64,000 nucleotides of DNA. It comes from Erythrobacter sp. NAP1 (GTDB taxonomy: Bacteria > Pseudomonadota > Alphaproteobacteria > Sphingomonadales > Sphingomonadaceae). The stretch covers positions 1,868,474 through 1,932,473 of the forward strand of contig NZ_CH672390.1 of NCBI RefSeq assembly GCF_000152865.1, written 5' to 3'. Under the pieces are notes generated by a model. That model worked only from the letters and a program-made list of their open reading frames with translations. It searched no databases and was not told the origin of the DNA. Below are positions 25,251 through 34,544 of the stretch, in pieces (the first letter of the stretch is position 1; each line of letters starts with the position of its first letter). The position numbers and the translations under genes are program-made.

Positions 25251-26729
25251 ATGAGCGCGCCTGCCGAAGGCGGCTGCGCGAGCGGCGACACCATGCGCGA
25301 AGCTGCGCGCAAGGCGGGTAAGAGCGAAGTGCTCGACCGTTACGAGGCGGACTATCCCGTCGGCCCGCACGACCAGCCGCAATCGATGTGCCCTGCCTTC
25401 GGGTCATTGCGCGTCGGCCTTCGCATGAAGCGCACCGCGACCGTGCTCTCGGGCTCGGCCTGCTGTGTCTACGGTCTGACCTTCACATCGCATTTCTACG
25501 GCGCTCGGCGGACGGTGGGCTACGTGCCTTTCTCGTCCGAAACGCTCGTCACCGGCAAGCTGTTCGAGGATATCAAGGAAGCGGTCGAAGACCTCGCCGA
25601 TCCCGAACACTACGACGCCATCGTCGTCACCAATCTGTGCGTGCCCACGGCCAGCGGTGTCCCGCTGCGGCTGCTCAAGAACGAGATAAACGGCGTACGC
25701 ATCATCGGGATCGACGTTCCCGGTTTCGGCATTCCTACCCACGCCGAGGCGAAAGACGTACTCGCGGGCGCGATGCTCGCTTATGCGCGCGAAGAGGCCA
25801 CCCAGGGCCCTGTCGCAGCGCCAAAGGAACGACCGGACCGGCCCACCATCACTCTGTTAGGAGAGATGTTCCCGGCTGATCCCGTCGGCATCTCACAGAT
25901 GCTCGAACCGCTAGGGCTTGCGGCCGGTCCGGTTGTTCCTACTCGCGAGTGGCGTGAACTGTATTCGGCGCTCGACTGCGCTGCGGTCGCGGCCATCCAC
26001 CCGTTCTACACCGCCAGCGTTCGCGAATTCGAAGCCGCTGGCCGCCCGGTCCTGGGCTCCGCCCCGGTGGGAGCGGAAGGAACCGCCGCCTGGCTCGATG
26101 CGATCGGACAGACCTGCGGTATCGCGCAAGCGAAGGTCGACGTCGCGAAAGATCGCTTTGTCGGCGCAATCCGCGGCGCGCTTTCGGCAATGCCGGTCAA
26201 TGGACGCATCACGGTGTCAGGCTATGAAGGCTCTGAATTGCTGGTCGCGCGCCTGCTTGTCGAAAGCGGCGCGGACGTCCGCTATGTCGGGAGCGCCTGC
26301 CCTCGCACCAAGTGGTCCGATCCGGACCGCGAATGGCTCGAGGCGAAGGGCATCCGTGTGAACTTCCGCGCGAGCCTCGAAGACGACATCGCGGCTGTCG
26401 ACGAATTCCAGCCCGACCTTGCAATCGGCACCACCCCGGTGGTCCAGCACGCAAAGGCGAAGGCGATCCCGTCGCTTTACTTCACCAACCTGATTTCTGC
26501 TCGCCCGCTGATGGGGCCAGCTGGCGCAGGCAGTCTCGCGCAAGTCGTGAACGCGGCAATTTCGAACAAACATCGCTTCGACAAAATGCGCGATTTCTTC
26601 GAAGGCGTCGGCGATGGCCACGCCACCGGAGTATGGGAAGACACTCCCATCGACAGGCCCAAATTCCGCAAGAAATACGCGGCCCTCAACGAAGCGGCGC
26701 GCAAGGCGTCCGAGGCGGTGGGCACATGA
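25251..26729 (+). CDS. bchY: chlorophyllide a reductase subunit BchY
   Basis: The product is 492 aa from the ATG at 25251 ([23 protein letters not shown]). No clear ribosome-binding site precedes it; a frame open further upstream from CTG at 25200 leaves the start somewhat uncertain. Cysteines expected to hold the catalytic Fe-S cluster are in [20 protein letters not shown] and NLCVPTASG. NifD/NifE-like Rossmann domains follow. It pairs with BchZ, overlapping its gene by 4 bases, to form the chlorophyllide-reducing tetramer. Confidence 0.95.
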   Translation: MSAPAEGGCASGDTMREAARKAGKSEVLDRYEADYPVGPHDQPQSMCPAFGSLRVGLRMKRTATVLSGSACCVYGLTFTSHFYGARRTVGYVPFSSETLVTGKLFEDIKEAVEDLADPEHYDAIVVTNLCVPTASGVPLRLLKNEINGVRIIGIDVPGFGIPTHAEAKDVLAGAMLAYAREEATQGPVAAPKERPDRPTITLLGEMFPADPVGISQMLEPLGLAAGPVVPTREWRELYSALDCAAVAAIHPFYTASVREFEAAGRPVLGSAPVGAEGTAAWLDAIGQTCGIAQAKVDVAKDRFVGAIRGALSAMPVNGRITVSGYEGSELLVARLLVESGADVRYVGSACPRTKWSDPDREWLEAKGIRVNFRASLEDDIAAVDEFQPDLAIGTTPVVQHAKAKAIPSLYFTNLISARPLMGPAGAGSLAQVVNAAISNKHRFDKMRDFFEGVGDGHATGVWEDTPIDRPKFRKKYAALNEAARKASEAVGT

Positions 26730-28183
26730 CACTCGTCTTGGACCATGATCGCGCCGGCGGATATTGGGGTGCCACTTACGTCTTTACGGCGGTGAAGGGC
26801 CTGCAGGTCATCATCGATGGTCCGGTGGGCTGCGAAAACCTGCCCGTGACCAGCGTGCTGCATTACACCGACGCCCTGCCCCCGCATGAATTGCCCATCG
26901 TGGTGACGGGGCTTGGCGAAGAGGAACTGGGCAAAACCGGCACCGAAGGCGCGATGAAGCGCGCATGGGAGACGCTCGATCCGGAACTGCCTGCCGTCGT
27001 GGTAACCGGCTCCATCGCCGAGATGATCGGCGGCGGCGTCACGCCCGAAGGCACCAACATCAAGCGCTTCCTGCCGCGCACGATCGACGAGGATCAGTGG
27101 CAATCGGCAGACCGCGCGCTGACCTGGCTTTGGACCGAATTCGGCCCGAAGAAAGCGCCCAAGGTCAAAGAGCGCAAGGAAGGCGAGAAGCCGGTCGTCA
27201 ACATCATTGGCCCGTCCTACGGCATGTTCAACATGCCTTCGGATCTTGCGGAAATTCGCCGCCTGATCGAAGGGATCGGAGCCGAAGTCGGCGTGGTCTT
27301 CCCGCTCGGCTGCCATCTTGCTGACATCCGCGCGCTTGGCACGGCAGACGCGAATGTCTGCATGTACCGCGAGTTCGGTCGCAACCTGTGCGAAACGCTT
27401 GAAAGGCCCTATTTCCAGGCGCCGGTTGGCCTTTCCAGCACCACCAAGTTTCTCCGTGCGCTCGGCGAAGAGTTGGGGCTTGATCCCGAACCCTTCATCG
27501 AGCGCGAAAAACACACGACGATCAAGCCGCTTTGGGACCTTTGGCGTTCTGTCACCCAGGACTTCTTCGGCACCGCCAATTTCGGCATCGTTGCAAACGA
27601 CACTTATGCACGCGGCATCCGTCACTTCCTCGAAGAAGACATGGGGCTGCCTTGCGCCTTCGCCTTCAGCCGTGAGGCTGGCGTAAAGCCCAAGAACGAC
27701 GAAGTGCGCGCCGCCATTCATAACAGCCGTCCCCTGGTCGTCTTCGGCAGCTATAATGAGCGCATGTACATGGCCGAATGCGCCGGCGGGCTCGGCCCGA
27801 GCGGCATGTTCATTCCGGCAAGCTTTCCCGGTGCAGCCATTCGCCGCCACATCGGCACGCCCTTCATGGGCTATTCGGGTGCGACCTATCTTGTGCAGGA
27901 AGTGTGCAACGCGCTGTTCGATGCGCTGTTCCATATCCTCCCGCTCGGCACCGACATGGATAAGGGCGAGGCAACCCCTGCCCGCCTCGAACGAGAGCTG
28001 CAATGGGATGCGGACGCCAAGGTCCGGCTCGACGAGCTGGTCGAGAAACAGCCCGTCCTCATCCGAATTTCCGCTGCCAAGAGGCTGCGCGATGCCGCTG
28101 AGGCAGCCGCGCGCCGAAAGGGCGCAACAACAGTTTCCGCAGATTGTCTCGCCAAGGCGCTTCTCGAAGGAGAGGTGGCATGA
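26726..28183 (+). CDS. bchZ: chlorophyllide a reductase subunit BchZ
   Basis: The product is 485 aa. The ATG at 26726 overlaps the bchY stop (ATGA), and [20 protein letters not shown] is the normal family start. The cluster cysteine lies in [18 protein letters not shown]; other signature parts are [19 protein letters not shown] and [18 protein letters not shown]. With BchY it binds chlorophyllide a and a cubane cluster. 120 bases separate it from pufB; that gap holds no credible pufQ. Confidence 0.96.
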   Translation: MTLVLDHDRAGGYWGATYVFTAVKGLQVIIDGPVGCENLPVTSVLHYTDALPPHELPIVVTGLGEEELGKTGTEGAMKRAWETLDPELPAVVVTGSIAEMIGGGVTPEGTNIKRFLPRTIDEDQWQSADRALTWLWTEFGPKKAPKVKERKEGEKPVVNIIGPSYGMFNMPSDLAEIRRLIEGIGAEVGVVFPLGCHLADIRALGTADANVCMYREFGRNLCETLERPYFQAPVGLSSTTKFLRALGEELGLDPEPFIEREKHTTIKPLWDLWRSVTQDFFGTANFGIVANDTYARGIRHFLEEDMGLPCAFAFSREAGVKPKNDEVRAAIHNSRPLVVFGSYNERMYMAECAGGLGPSGMFIPASFPGAAIRRHIGTPFMGYSGATYLVQEVCNALFDALFHILPLGTDMDKGEATPARLERELQWDADAKVRLDELVEKQPVLIRISAAKRLRDAAEAAARRKGATTVSADCLAKALLEGEVA

Positions 28184-28303
28184 TGAGGCTACGCAACTTG
28201 CCTGAATGTATCGGGCATCCGCAATCCACGTGGGGGATCACGCGCGGATACCGTCGGGGGCAATCCAGCTCCCGCTCCAATGTAACTATACGGAGATACG
28301 ACT

Positions 28304-28462
28304 ATGGCCGATGGTGATCGCCCCAGCGTGGGGACTTACCTGACCGACGAAGAAGCAAAGGAAATCCATGGCGCGTTCATGGGAACCTTTGGACTCTACG
28401 TCGCGATTGCAGTGGTAGCCCACATTCTCATCTGGGCTAACAAGCCCTGGCTGCCGCTCTGA
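28304..28462 (+). CDS. pufB: light-harvesting 1 beta subunit PufB
   Basis: The product is 52 aa, too short to be listed by most ORF scans. CGGAGA lies seven bases before the ATG. The sequence has the LH1-beta layout: acidic cytoplasmic start with LTDEEAKEIHGAF, one membrane helix and a terminal WANKPWLP. His40 (AVVAH) is the bacteriochlorophyll ligand and His22 the conserved second histidine. It forms heterodimers with PufA that ring the reaction centre. Confidence 0.95.
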   Translation: MADGDRPSVGTYLTDEEAKEIHGAFMGTFGLYVAIAVVAHILIWANKPWLPL

Positions 28463-28548
28463 TCTTCCAAACCGCCTGATTGCCCTCGCTCTCGCCCTTA
28501 TCGGGCGTGCGCATCGGCAAACCAAGCTCATGGAATAAGGAAACAATT

Positions 28549-28677
28549 ATGTACAAGATTTGGCATCATTTCGATGTTCGCCGGACTCTGGTCGCACTTC
28601 ATGTCGGCCTCGCTGTCCTGGCGTTCACGATCCACTTCATCCTGCTCAGCACCGAAAGCTACAACTGGCTCAGCTAA
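28549..28677 (+). CDS. pufA: light-harvesting 1 alpha subunit PufA
   Basis: The product is 42 aa from the ATG at 28549 (AAGGAAA upstream). [20 protein letters not shown] is a typical LH1-alpha start. His29 in TIHFILLST ligates bacteriochlorophyll, and the tail SYNWLS is family-like but short; many LH1-alpha chains are 50-60 aa. A small hairpin (CGCCC-TTATC-GGGCG, 28493-28507) lies between pufB and pufA. It is followed by a GC-rich hairpin before pufL. Confidence 0.94.
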   Translation: MYKIWHHFDVRRTLVALHVGLAVLAFTIHFILLSTESYNWLS

Positions 28678-28723
28678 TCCGCTGAGTTGGCCAAGCTTTT
28701 GAAGCTGAACAGCCAAACTTCGT

Positions 28724-28752
28724 GAGGGGGCAGGTTCGCCTGCCTGCCTCCC
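28724..28752 (+). promoter_or_regulatory. pufA-pufL intercistronic mRNA hairpin
   Basis: A G-rich run (GAGGGGGCAGG), a TTCG tetraloop and a complementary CCTGCCTGCCTCCC can form a strong stem. There is no T-tract. In purple bacteria a hairpin at this position protects the pufBA segment from 3' decay, giving excess antenna over reaction-centre transcript. The same role is inferred here. Confidence 0.65.
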
Positions 28753-28805
28753 ACAGACCGACACGCAACGATAACGCCCGCCCTTGAGGTGGGAAGGATG
28801 GACCT

Positions 28806-29642
28806 ATGGCGCTCCTTAGTTTCGAGCGGAAATACCGCGTGCGCGGTGGCACAATAATCGGCGGCGACCTTTTTGATTTCTGGGTCGGGCCGTTTTACGT
28901 CGGGTTCTTCGGTGTATTGGTAGCGATCAGCGCCCTTTTGGGCACAATGCTGATCTTTGCCGCTGCAGCGCAGGGACCGACCCTCAACCCCTGGCTTATC
29001 GACATCCAGCCACCGCCGATAGAAGCCGGGCTAGCCTTTGCACCTCTTGCCGAGGGCGGATACCACCAGGTGATTACCCTGTGTGCGATCGTCGCTTTCG
29101 GGTCGTGGGTGATGAGGCAAGCGGAAATCTCACGCAAGCTGGGCATGAATTACCACGTGCCGATCGCATTCAGCGTCGCGGTTTTCGCCTTCGTTACTCT
29201 CAACGTGATCCGTCCGTTCTGGATGGGCGCCTGGGGGCACGCATTCCCGTATGGCATCTGGTCGCACTTGGACTGGGTTTCGTACACGGGCTACAACTAC
29301 GTGAATTTCCATTACAATCCGGTGCACATGCTGGCGATCACGTTCTTCTTCACGAACTGTCTCGCGCTTGCATTGCATGGTGGTCTGGTTCTTTCGGCGG
29401 TCAACACCGGCGAAGGCAATGAGGTCCGTTCACCCGAGTACGAAGACACGTATTTCCGTGACTTCATTGGTTATTCGGTCGGCACGCTGGGCATCCACCG
29501 TGTCGGGCTATTCCTTGCGCTCAACGCAGGGTTCTGGAGCGCCATCTGCATCGTGATTTCGGGTACCTTGTACGCAGGAAGCTGGATCGAGTTCTGGGAC
29601 TTCTGGCGGGCTATCCCGATTTGGGAAGGAGAACCGATCTGA
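28806..29642 (+). CDS. pufL: photosynthetic reaction centre L subunit
   Basis: The product is 278 aa, normal for PufL. The start [26 protein letters not shown] is diagnostic. Five membrane helices are visible. The histidines expected to ligate the special pair, the accessory pigment and the non-haem iron occur in [32 protein letters not shown] and [11 protein letters not shown]. It binds pigments and quinone with PufM. Its stop overlaps the pufM start (TGATG). Confidence 0.97.
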   Translation: MALLSFERKYRVRGGTIIGGDLFDFWVGPFYVGFFGVLVAISALLGTMLIFAAAAQGPTLNPWLIDIQPPPIEAGLAFAPLAEGGYHQVITLCAIVAFGSWVMRQAEISRKLGMNYHVPIAFSVAVFAFVTLNVIRPFWMGAWGHAFPYGIWSHLDWVSYTGYNYVNFHYNPVHMLAITFFFTNCLALALHGGLVLSAVNTGEGNEVRSPEYEDTYFRDFIGYSVGTLGIHRVGLFLALNAGFWSAICIVISGTLYAGSWIEFWDFWRAIPIWEGEPI

Positions 29643-30568
29643 TGGCTACCTATCAAAACATCTTCACCCAAATCCAGGTCAAGGGGCCGCCCGAAATGGG
29701 CGTGCCGCTGCCGCCCGGTAACGAGCCGCGGATCAAGGCCACTGGCTACAGCTACTGGATGGGCAAGTTCGGTCAGGCTCAAATCGGTCCGATCTATCTT
29801 GGCCTGCTCGGCACGCTCTCGCTGGTCTTCGGCTTTGCCGCCTTCATGATCATCGGGCTCAACTTCTGGGCTCAGGCCGGTTGGGATCCCCAGACCTTCA
29901 TGCGCGAATTGTTCTGGCTTTCGCTTGATCCTCCGGGACCGGAATACGGCTTCAGCCCGTTCGTGCCGCTCAATGAGGGTGGCTGGTTTATCATGACCGG
30001 CGCTTTCCTGACGATTGCGGTGCTCTGCTGGCTCGCCCGGACATATTACCGGGCAAAGGCGCTTGGCATGGGCCTCCATATCTTCTGGGCGTTTTCCTCG
30101 GCGATCTGGCTGTTCCTCGTGCTTGGCTTCATTCGGCCGCTGCTGCTTGGCAGCTGGGCAGAGGCAGTGCCTTACGGGGTGTTTAGCCACCTGGATTGGA
30201 CGAACAACTTCTCGCTCATTCACGGGAACCTGTTCTACAATCCATTCCACGCGCTTTCGATCGTGTTCCTGTATGGCTCGGCAGTTCTGTTCGCCATGCA
30301 CGGCGCTACGATCCTCGCGGTTGGCCGCTACGGCGGTGAACGCGAGATCGAGCAGATCACCGATCGCGGGACTGCGTCTGAGCGTGCAGGTCTGTTCTGG
30401 CGCTGGACCATGGGCTTCAACGCCACGATGGAATCGATCCACCGCTGGGCGTGGTGGTTCGCGGTTCTCACGACCCTTACCGGCGGCATCGGCATCCTGC
30501 TTTCAGGAACCGTTGTCGACAACTGGTACCTATGGGCACAGGAGCACTACTACGCTCCGATGAATTAG
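29642..30568 (+). CDS. pufM: photosynthetic reaction centre M subunit
   Basis: The product is 308 aa from the ATG at 29642 ([20 protein letters not shown]). It has five helices with the conserved [45 protein letters not shown] and [11 protein letters not shown] histidine motifs. It ends EHYYAPMN without the long tail seen before pufC in some species. A strong terminator starts 38 bases after the stop and no tetrahaem pufC follows, so the RC probably takes electrons from a soluble or membrane-tethered cytochrome. Confidence 0.97.
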   Translation: MATYQNIFTQIQVKGPPEMGVPLPPGNEPRIKATGYSYWMGKFGQAQIGPIYLGLLGTLSLVFGFAAFMIIGLNFWAQAGWDPQTFMRELFWLSLDPPGPEYGFSPFVPLNEGGWFIMTGAFLTIAVLCWLARTYYRAKALGMGLHIFWAFSSAIWLFLVLGFIRPLLLGSWAEAVPYGVFSHLDWTNNFSLIHGNLFYNPFHALSIVFLYGSAVLFAMHGATILAVGRYGGEREIEQITDRGTASERAGLFWRWTMGFNATMESIHRWAWWFAVLTTLTGGIGILLSGTVVDNWYLWAQEHYYAPMN

Positions 30569-30605
30569 GCGGTTCAAACGCCTCATAGGTCTATCTATCC
30601 AGAAG

Positions 30606-30642
30606 GCCCGGCTGCGCAGCGATGCGCGGCCGGGCTTTTTGG
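30606..30642 (+). terminator. Rho-independent terminator of the puf operon
   Basis: A stem of about 12 bp (GCCCGGCTGCGC pairing with GCGCGGCCGGGC, one G-U) closes a 6-base loop and is followed by TTTTT. It directly follows pufM and marks the end of the bchCXYZ-pufBALM transcript. Confidence 0.92.
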
Positions 30643-30715
30643 TTTGAGAATGAATGAGAGCTCTTTGTGTCCGATGAGAGCACAGGCGAAGCGGGTGGAC
30701 TGGGGCGCAATGGAC

Positions 30716-31069
30716 CTACCGGATGCAGTGCTCCAAAGTCTCGATAGCCGATGATGAGAGTGGTTGATTGTGAGAAACCCTGATCTCGACGATGTCATCG
30801 GAATGCCGCGCTGAAATACGCATTTGCCCGTCTGCCGAGAGATACGTCATACCTCTTGAGCAAGCCCTGCGATTGGTCCGGCAGGTATTGATAGGCTGGA
30901 TGTCAGTCTTGATCCGTGTGCGGTTGCTGGAGACGCACTTCATCACATTGCGCAGGCTTCGGTCGCTCTCGTAGATCGTTACCGAGGAATACTCATCACC
31001 CCGTACGAAATTCCACGCAACGGCGGCTCCGACCAGTAGAACGAAAATAGCGAAGAGGATCCTGATCAA
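30716..31069 (-). CDS. hypothetical membrane-anchored protein, 117 aa
   Basis: An N-terminal hydrophobic helix (MIRILFAIFVLLVGAAVAWNF) is followed by about 95 polar residues with several cysteines (CVSSNR, INTCRTNRRACSRG, HCIR), suggesting a periplasmic domain with disulfides. The base composition is less GC-rich than the neighbouring bch genes. It points leftward after the tspO-side genes and converges on pufM. No family is recognised. It may be a lineage-specific gene. Confidence 0.5.
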   Translation of the reverse strand: MIRILFAIFVLLVGAAVAWNFVRGDEYSSVTIYESDRSLRNVMKCVSSNRTRIKTDIQPINTCRTNRRACSRGMTYLSADGQMRISARHSDDIVEIRVSHNQPLSSSAIETLEHCIR

Positions 31070-31174
31070 GGCGCGCCTTTGACGTCATCGAGGTGGGAGC
31101 GCGTTGTTTCGCCTTAGGATCGCGCTGTCAATGTACGCAAATCTGGTCGACAACCAGATAAAGCCTGCACCAAC

Positions 31175-31438
31175 CTACCCGGCCCCTGACAACCGCGTGC
31201 GCAGGTCCATAAGGTGCAGGGGAAGCGAAAGCGCGAGCAAGACCGCGACCCACTCCCAACCGGCCCCGACCAAGGCGGCGCGAAGAGCAAGCACTATGAA
31301 TACCGCGGGCCCCACAAGCCCCAAGATCTGCGCCCAACTCCATTCGCGGATGCGAAGCCACACCGCCTCCGCCGCCAGCACCGCCAGCACAAGATCGGCG
31401 GCGTGACCGCTCGCGAAGAAAGCTTCGATCATGTCCAT
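31175..31438 (-). CDS. small hydrophobic membrane protein, 87 aa
   Basis: Starts at the ATG at 31438 (or 31432), 16 bases after the tspO stop, so it is probably the last gene of the bchG-bchP-tspO transcript. About three membrane helices are visible (HAADLVLAVLAAEAVWL; AQILGLVGPAVFIVLALRAA; WVAVLLALSLPLHLM). No motif is recognised. The start lacks a strong ribosome-binding site, consistent with translational coupling. Confidence 0.65.
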   Translation of the reverse strand: MDMIEAFFASGHAADLVLAVLAAEAVWLRIREWSWAQILGLVGPAVFIVLALRAALVGAGWEWVAVLLALSLPLHLMDLRTRLSGAG

Positions 31439-31454
31439 GGTCGTACAGGCGCGC

Positions 31455-31943
31455 TCAGCCGAAGGGGCCGTTGAGATCAACCACCGCCCAGTTGAGCGCT
31501 GCGGCAAAAGTCACCCAAAGCAGATAGGGCAGGAACAGCAAGGCTGCTGGCTTCGAATACCGCCCGCAATAGACAACCAGCGCCACGATCGAGAGCCACA
31601 AGAGCAACACTTCTATGAACGCCCAGTCGGGCCGCTGGATGCGGAAGAAGATCATCGACCACGTGATGTTGAGAAACGCATTGAGCGCAAACAGCCCGAT
31701 GATCGTATCCGAAACCTTGGGCGTAGGCGCGGCGCGCCACGCCGAGACAATCGCTGCGGTATTAAGAGCGAATATGATCGTCCAGCCCACCGGAAACAGG
31801 ACATCGGGCGGGTTCCAGCCCGGTTTTTCGAGGCTTTGATACCATGGCCCCAGATCGGTGATCGTTGCTCCGAGAACCGCAACAATCGCTGCGGCAATGG
31901 CCGCCACGACAGCGGGCAATATCCAGGTCTTGCTCATACTCAT
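31455..31943 (-). CDS. tspO: TspO/MBR tryptophan-rich sensory protein
   Basis: The product is 162 aa with five membrane helices and the family motifs WYQSLEKPGWNPPDVLFPVGWT and WSMIFFRIQRPDW. TspO proteins bind porphyrins and cholesterol-like ligands. In Rhodobacter sphaeroides TspO lowers photosynthesis gene expression in response to oxygen, acting with the PpsR/AppA system. It lies 34 bases downstream of bchP on the same strand, which fits that role. An alternative start two codons in is possible. Confidence 0.94.
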   Translation of the reverse strand: MSMSKTWILPAVVAAIAAAIVAVLGATITDLGPWYQSLEKPGWNPPDVLFPVGWTIIFALNTAAIVSAWRAAPTPKVSDTIIGLFALNAFLNITWSMIFFRIQRPDWAFIEVLLLWLSIVALVVYCGRYSKPAALLFLPYLLWVTFAAALNWAVVDLNGPFG

Positions 31944-31977
31944 GGCTGGTGATCCCTCTCCCGCCGATTGAAAAACG

Positions 31978-33186
31978 TTACGAACTCGCCGGTCTGAGGC
32001 CGAGCAGGTGCGCTGTGTCCTTCAGGAATATCTTCACATGGGCGAGCGGTTTTTTCCGGACCAGCTTCTTGTTCATGTAGGCCTGCCAGGTGAGGTGCTG
32101 GACGTCCTTGTCGTCGCACATATCGACGAAACGCTCGCGCCTCTTGTCGCTCGAATACCAGAAATACTGCATGATCCCGAGGATCCAGAAAACGCGGCCG
32201 TGATCCTTCATAAAGCGTTTGCGCGCTGTCTTGAGCGCCTTGGCCTCGCCGGTCAGGAGCATTTGCGATGCCGCCTCAGCGGAGTAGCGTCCGCCGACCA
32301 TCGCGTAATAGATGCCCTCGCCCGATGCCGGGGCGACAATGCCGGCGGCGTCGCCCGCGACGATGACGTCTGCTCCATTGTCCCAGCGCTTCAACGGCTT
32401 CAAGGGAATGGGCGCGCCTTCGCGGCGGATCGTCTCGCAGCGGGTGAGGTCGAGCTCACTGCGCATTTCGGAAACCGCGCCGCGCAACGAAAAGCCTTTG
32501 TTTGCGCTGCCGACGCCGATGCTAGCCGTATCGCCATGCGGGAACACCCACGCATAGAAATCGGGCGAGAGCTTGCCTTGATAGAAGACGTCGCAGCGGT
32601 CTGGATCGTAGGCATCATCGTTTGCGATCATGCCCATTTGCGGCGACTTGATGATCTCGTGATAGGCGAAGACGCATTTGACCCGTTCCGCATCGGGCAG
32701 GCACTGCTTGGCAACGGAGGAGCGTGCTCCGTCTGCGCCGATGATGCAGCGTGCACGGACCTTTTCGATTGGCCCGCCGCGTTCGCGCCTGAAGGTTACG
32801 ATTGGGTGCGCATGCTCGTCGCGCTCGACCTTGTCGAAAGTGGCGGTCAGGCGCTCCACGCCGGACATACGGGCACGCTCACGCAGCCACTCATCGAACT
32901 CCTCGCGGTCGACCATGCCGACATAGCCGATCTCGCCGACCGGCATATCGACGGCGCGTCCCGAGGGCGCGATCATGCGAGCTGAACGAGCGCGCGCGAC
33001 CAGTAGCGATTGCGGAATGTCGAAATCGTCGAGCGCACGGGGCGGAATGGCTCCACCGCACGGTTTGATCCGTCCCCCTCGCTCCATCAGCAGCACCGAA
33101 TGGCCCGCAAGCGCGAGATCGTTTGCAGCGGTTGCGCCAGCGGGGCCTCCGCCAACGACGACGACATCGTAGATTTTCTCGCTCAT
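31978..33186 (-). CDS. bchP: geranylgeranyl bacteriochlorophyll reductase BchP
   Basis: The product is 402 aa. The FAD-binding start is YDVVVVGGGPAGATAANDLA, followed by RIKPCGGAIPPRALDDF, typical of geranylgeranyl reductases, and the GDAAGIVAPASGEGIYYAM flavin motif near residue 285. It reduces the geranylgeranyl tail of bacteriochlorophyll stepwise to phytyl. It overlaps the upstream transporter gene by 4 bases, in the same arrangement as bchG-orf-bchP of Rhodobacter. Confidence 0.95.
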   Translation of the reverse strand: MSEKIYDVVVVGGGPAGATAANDLALAGHSVLLMERGGRIKPCGGAIPPRALDDFDIPQSLLVARARSARMIAPSGRAVDMPVGEIGYVGMVDREEFDEWLRERARMSGVERLTATFDKVERDEHAHPIVTFRRERGGPIEKVRARCIIGADGARSSVAKQCLPDAERVKCVFAYHEIIKSPQMGMIANDDAYDPDRCDVFYQGKLSPDFYAWVFPHGDTASIGVGSANKGFSLRGAVSEMRSELDLTRCETIRREGAPIPLKPLKRWDNGADVIVAGDAAGIVAPASGEGIYYAMVGGRYSAEAASQMLLTGEAKALKTARKRFMKDHGRVFWILGIMQYFWYSSDKRRERFVDMCDDKDVQHLTWQAYMNKKLVRKKPLAHVKIFLKDTAHLLGLRPASS

Positions 33187-34544
33187 GCAAACACCTCTTC
33201 GTCCCTCTCGATAATGGCGCGCGCAGGCGCGAGCCCTCTGGCGGTGGCACGCACCGCAAGCCAGGCGGCGAGCACGAAAAGCCCCGCCTCAATGGCAAAA
33301 ACTATCTGAAATGCGCTGGGGTCATGCGCGATGGCGCGTCGAGCGACGTCCAGCCCTCCCCCGCCGAGCATTCCGCCCAGACCGAATGCAATCGCCTGCG
33401 CCGCGCCCCAGACGCCCATACGCACGCCCTCGCGCGTTTTCTCACCGGCCCCGGCAAGACCCATCATCGCGCCGATCGCAGCGACCGCGAACAACCCGTT
33501 GCAAAAGCCGAGGACGAAGACGTTCACGGCAATCGGCCAGCCCGGTCCAACCTGCGCGGCGATCGCGAGGCACGCGAGTGCGAGCGCCGATCCAAGGCAG
33601 CCGAACACGATCCAGTGGCGAAGCTCGAACGGGAGCCGTCCGGCAAAGGCGCTGCCCCCGATCCCGGCGACGATCATGCCGACGAGCACGCCGCCAGACT
33701 GCATGCCGCCAAGCTGCGTGGATTGGCCCGGCGTCATGCCGAAGATCAATCCTGCGAATGGCTCAAGGATCAGGTCCTGCATGTTGAAGGCCATCATCGA
33801 GACGAAGATGAAAAGCGTGAAGCGGCGCGCGGCCTTTTCGTGCAGGATCTCGCGCAGGGCTTCCTTGAAGTCGGGAGGCGGATCGCTCTTTGCGGTTTCA
33901 GCAAAGGCAAGCACCGCGCCCGATCGCGGCTCAATCCGGTAGACCGCGATGCAGGTTATAGCGATGCAGGTGATCAGCAGGCCGGACGCAACCGATAACA
34001 GGCGCTCGGGCGAAAACGGTTGAAGCAAAGCGCCGACCGTGATGGCCGATACGACGATACCGGCGACCATCATGATCCATGTGACCGCCGCAGCAGCTGC
34101 GCGCCGTTCGGGCGCAACACCCGATGCCAGCAGCGCCAGCGCCGAAGTCCCGCTCGCCCCGACGCCGACGCCGATCAGCGTGTAGCCGAGCACAGCGATG
34201 ACCATGGCGAGCGTGAATTCCTGCTGGATCATCACCGTCGCCTGAACCGCCATGATCGCGCCAAGGCCTAGAACCACGATCCCGCCGGCGATCCAGAGCG
34301 AGCGGCTGCCGCCCTTGTCCGAGCCATGCCCCCACAGGGGGCGGCCCAGCTGGACCGCGTAATGCCAACCAACAAGTGCTGCCGGGATGGCTCCCGCCAA
34401 CGCATACTCGACCACCATCAATCGGTTGAGGACCGTGGTAATCAGCATCACCATTGCCCCGATAGAGGCCTGCACCAGGCCGATGCGGATGATCGCCAGC
34501 CATGACAGGCCACGATTCGCCGGAGGCGGTGCTGGCGCGTGCAT
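33183..34544 (-). CDS. BCD-family (PucC-like) MFS transporter between bchG and bchP
   Basis: The product is 453 aa with twelve membrane segments. It belongs to the bacteriochlorophyll-delivery branch of MFS proteins (LNRLMVVEYALAGAIPAALVGWHYAV; RPLWGHGSDKGGSRSLWIAGG). This is the position of orf428/bch2 in Rhodobacter. Members help place pigment into antenna complexes; the exact cargo is unresolved. It overlaps bchG and bchP by 1 and 4 bases. Compare the paralogue lhaA at 46998. Confidence 0.92.
   Translation of the reverse strand: MHAPAPPPANRGLSWLAIIRIGLVQASIGAMVMLITTVLNRLMVVEYALAGAIPAALVGWHYAVQLGRPLWGHGSDKGGSRSLWIAGGIVVLGLGAIMAVQATVMIQQEFTLAMVIAVLGYTLIGVGVGASGTSALALLASGVAPERRAAAAAVTWIMMVAGIVVSAITVGALLQPFSPERLLSVASGLLITCIAITCIAVYRIEPRSGAVLAFAETAKSDPPPDFKEALREILHEKAARRFTLFIFVSMMAFNMQDLILEPFAGLIFGMTPGQSTQLGGMQSGGVLVGMIVAGIGGSAFAGRLPFELRHWIVFGCLGSALALACLAIAAQVGPGWPIAVNVFVLGFCNGLFAVAAIGAMMGLAGAGEKTREGVRMGVWGAAQAIAFGLGGMLGGGGLDVARRAIAHDPSAFQIVFAIEAGLFVLAAWLAVRATARGLAPARAIIERDEEVFA

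Noticed and set aside
26477-28003. 508-codon minus-strand frame opposite bchZ
   Set aside because: Shadow of bchZ, which is certain from its nitrogenase-like motifs.
28180-28317. 44-45 codon frame starting at the bchZ stop, in the position of pufQ
   Set aside because: The translation is basic and soluble with no membrane helix, unlike PufQ, and it runs into pufB in another frame.
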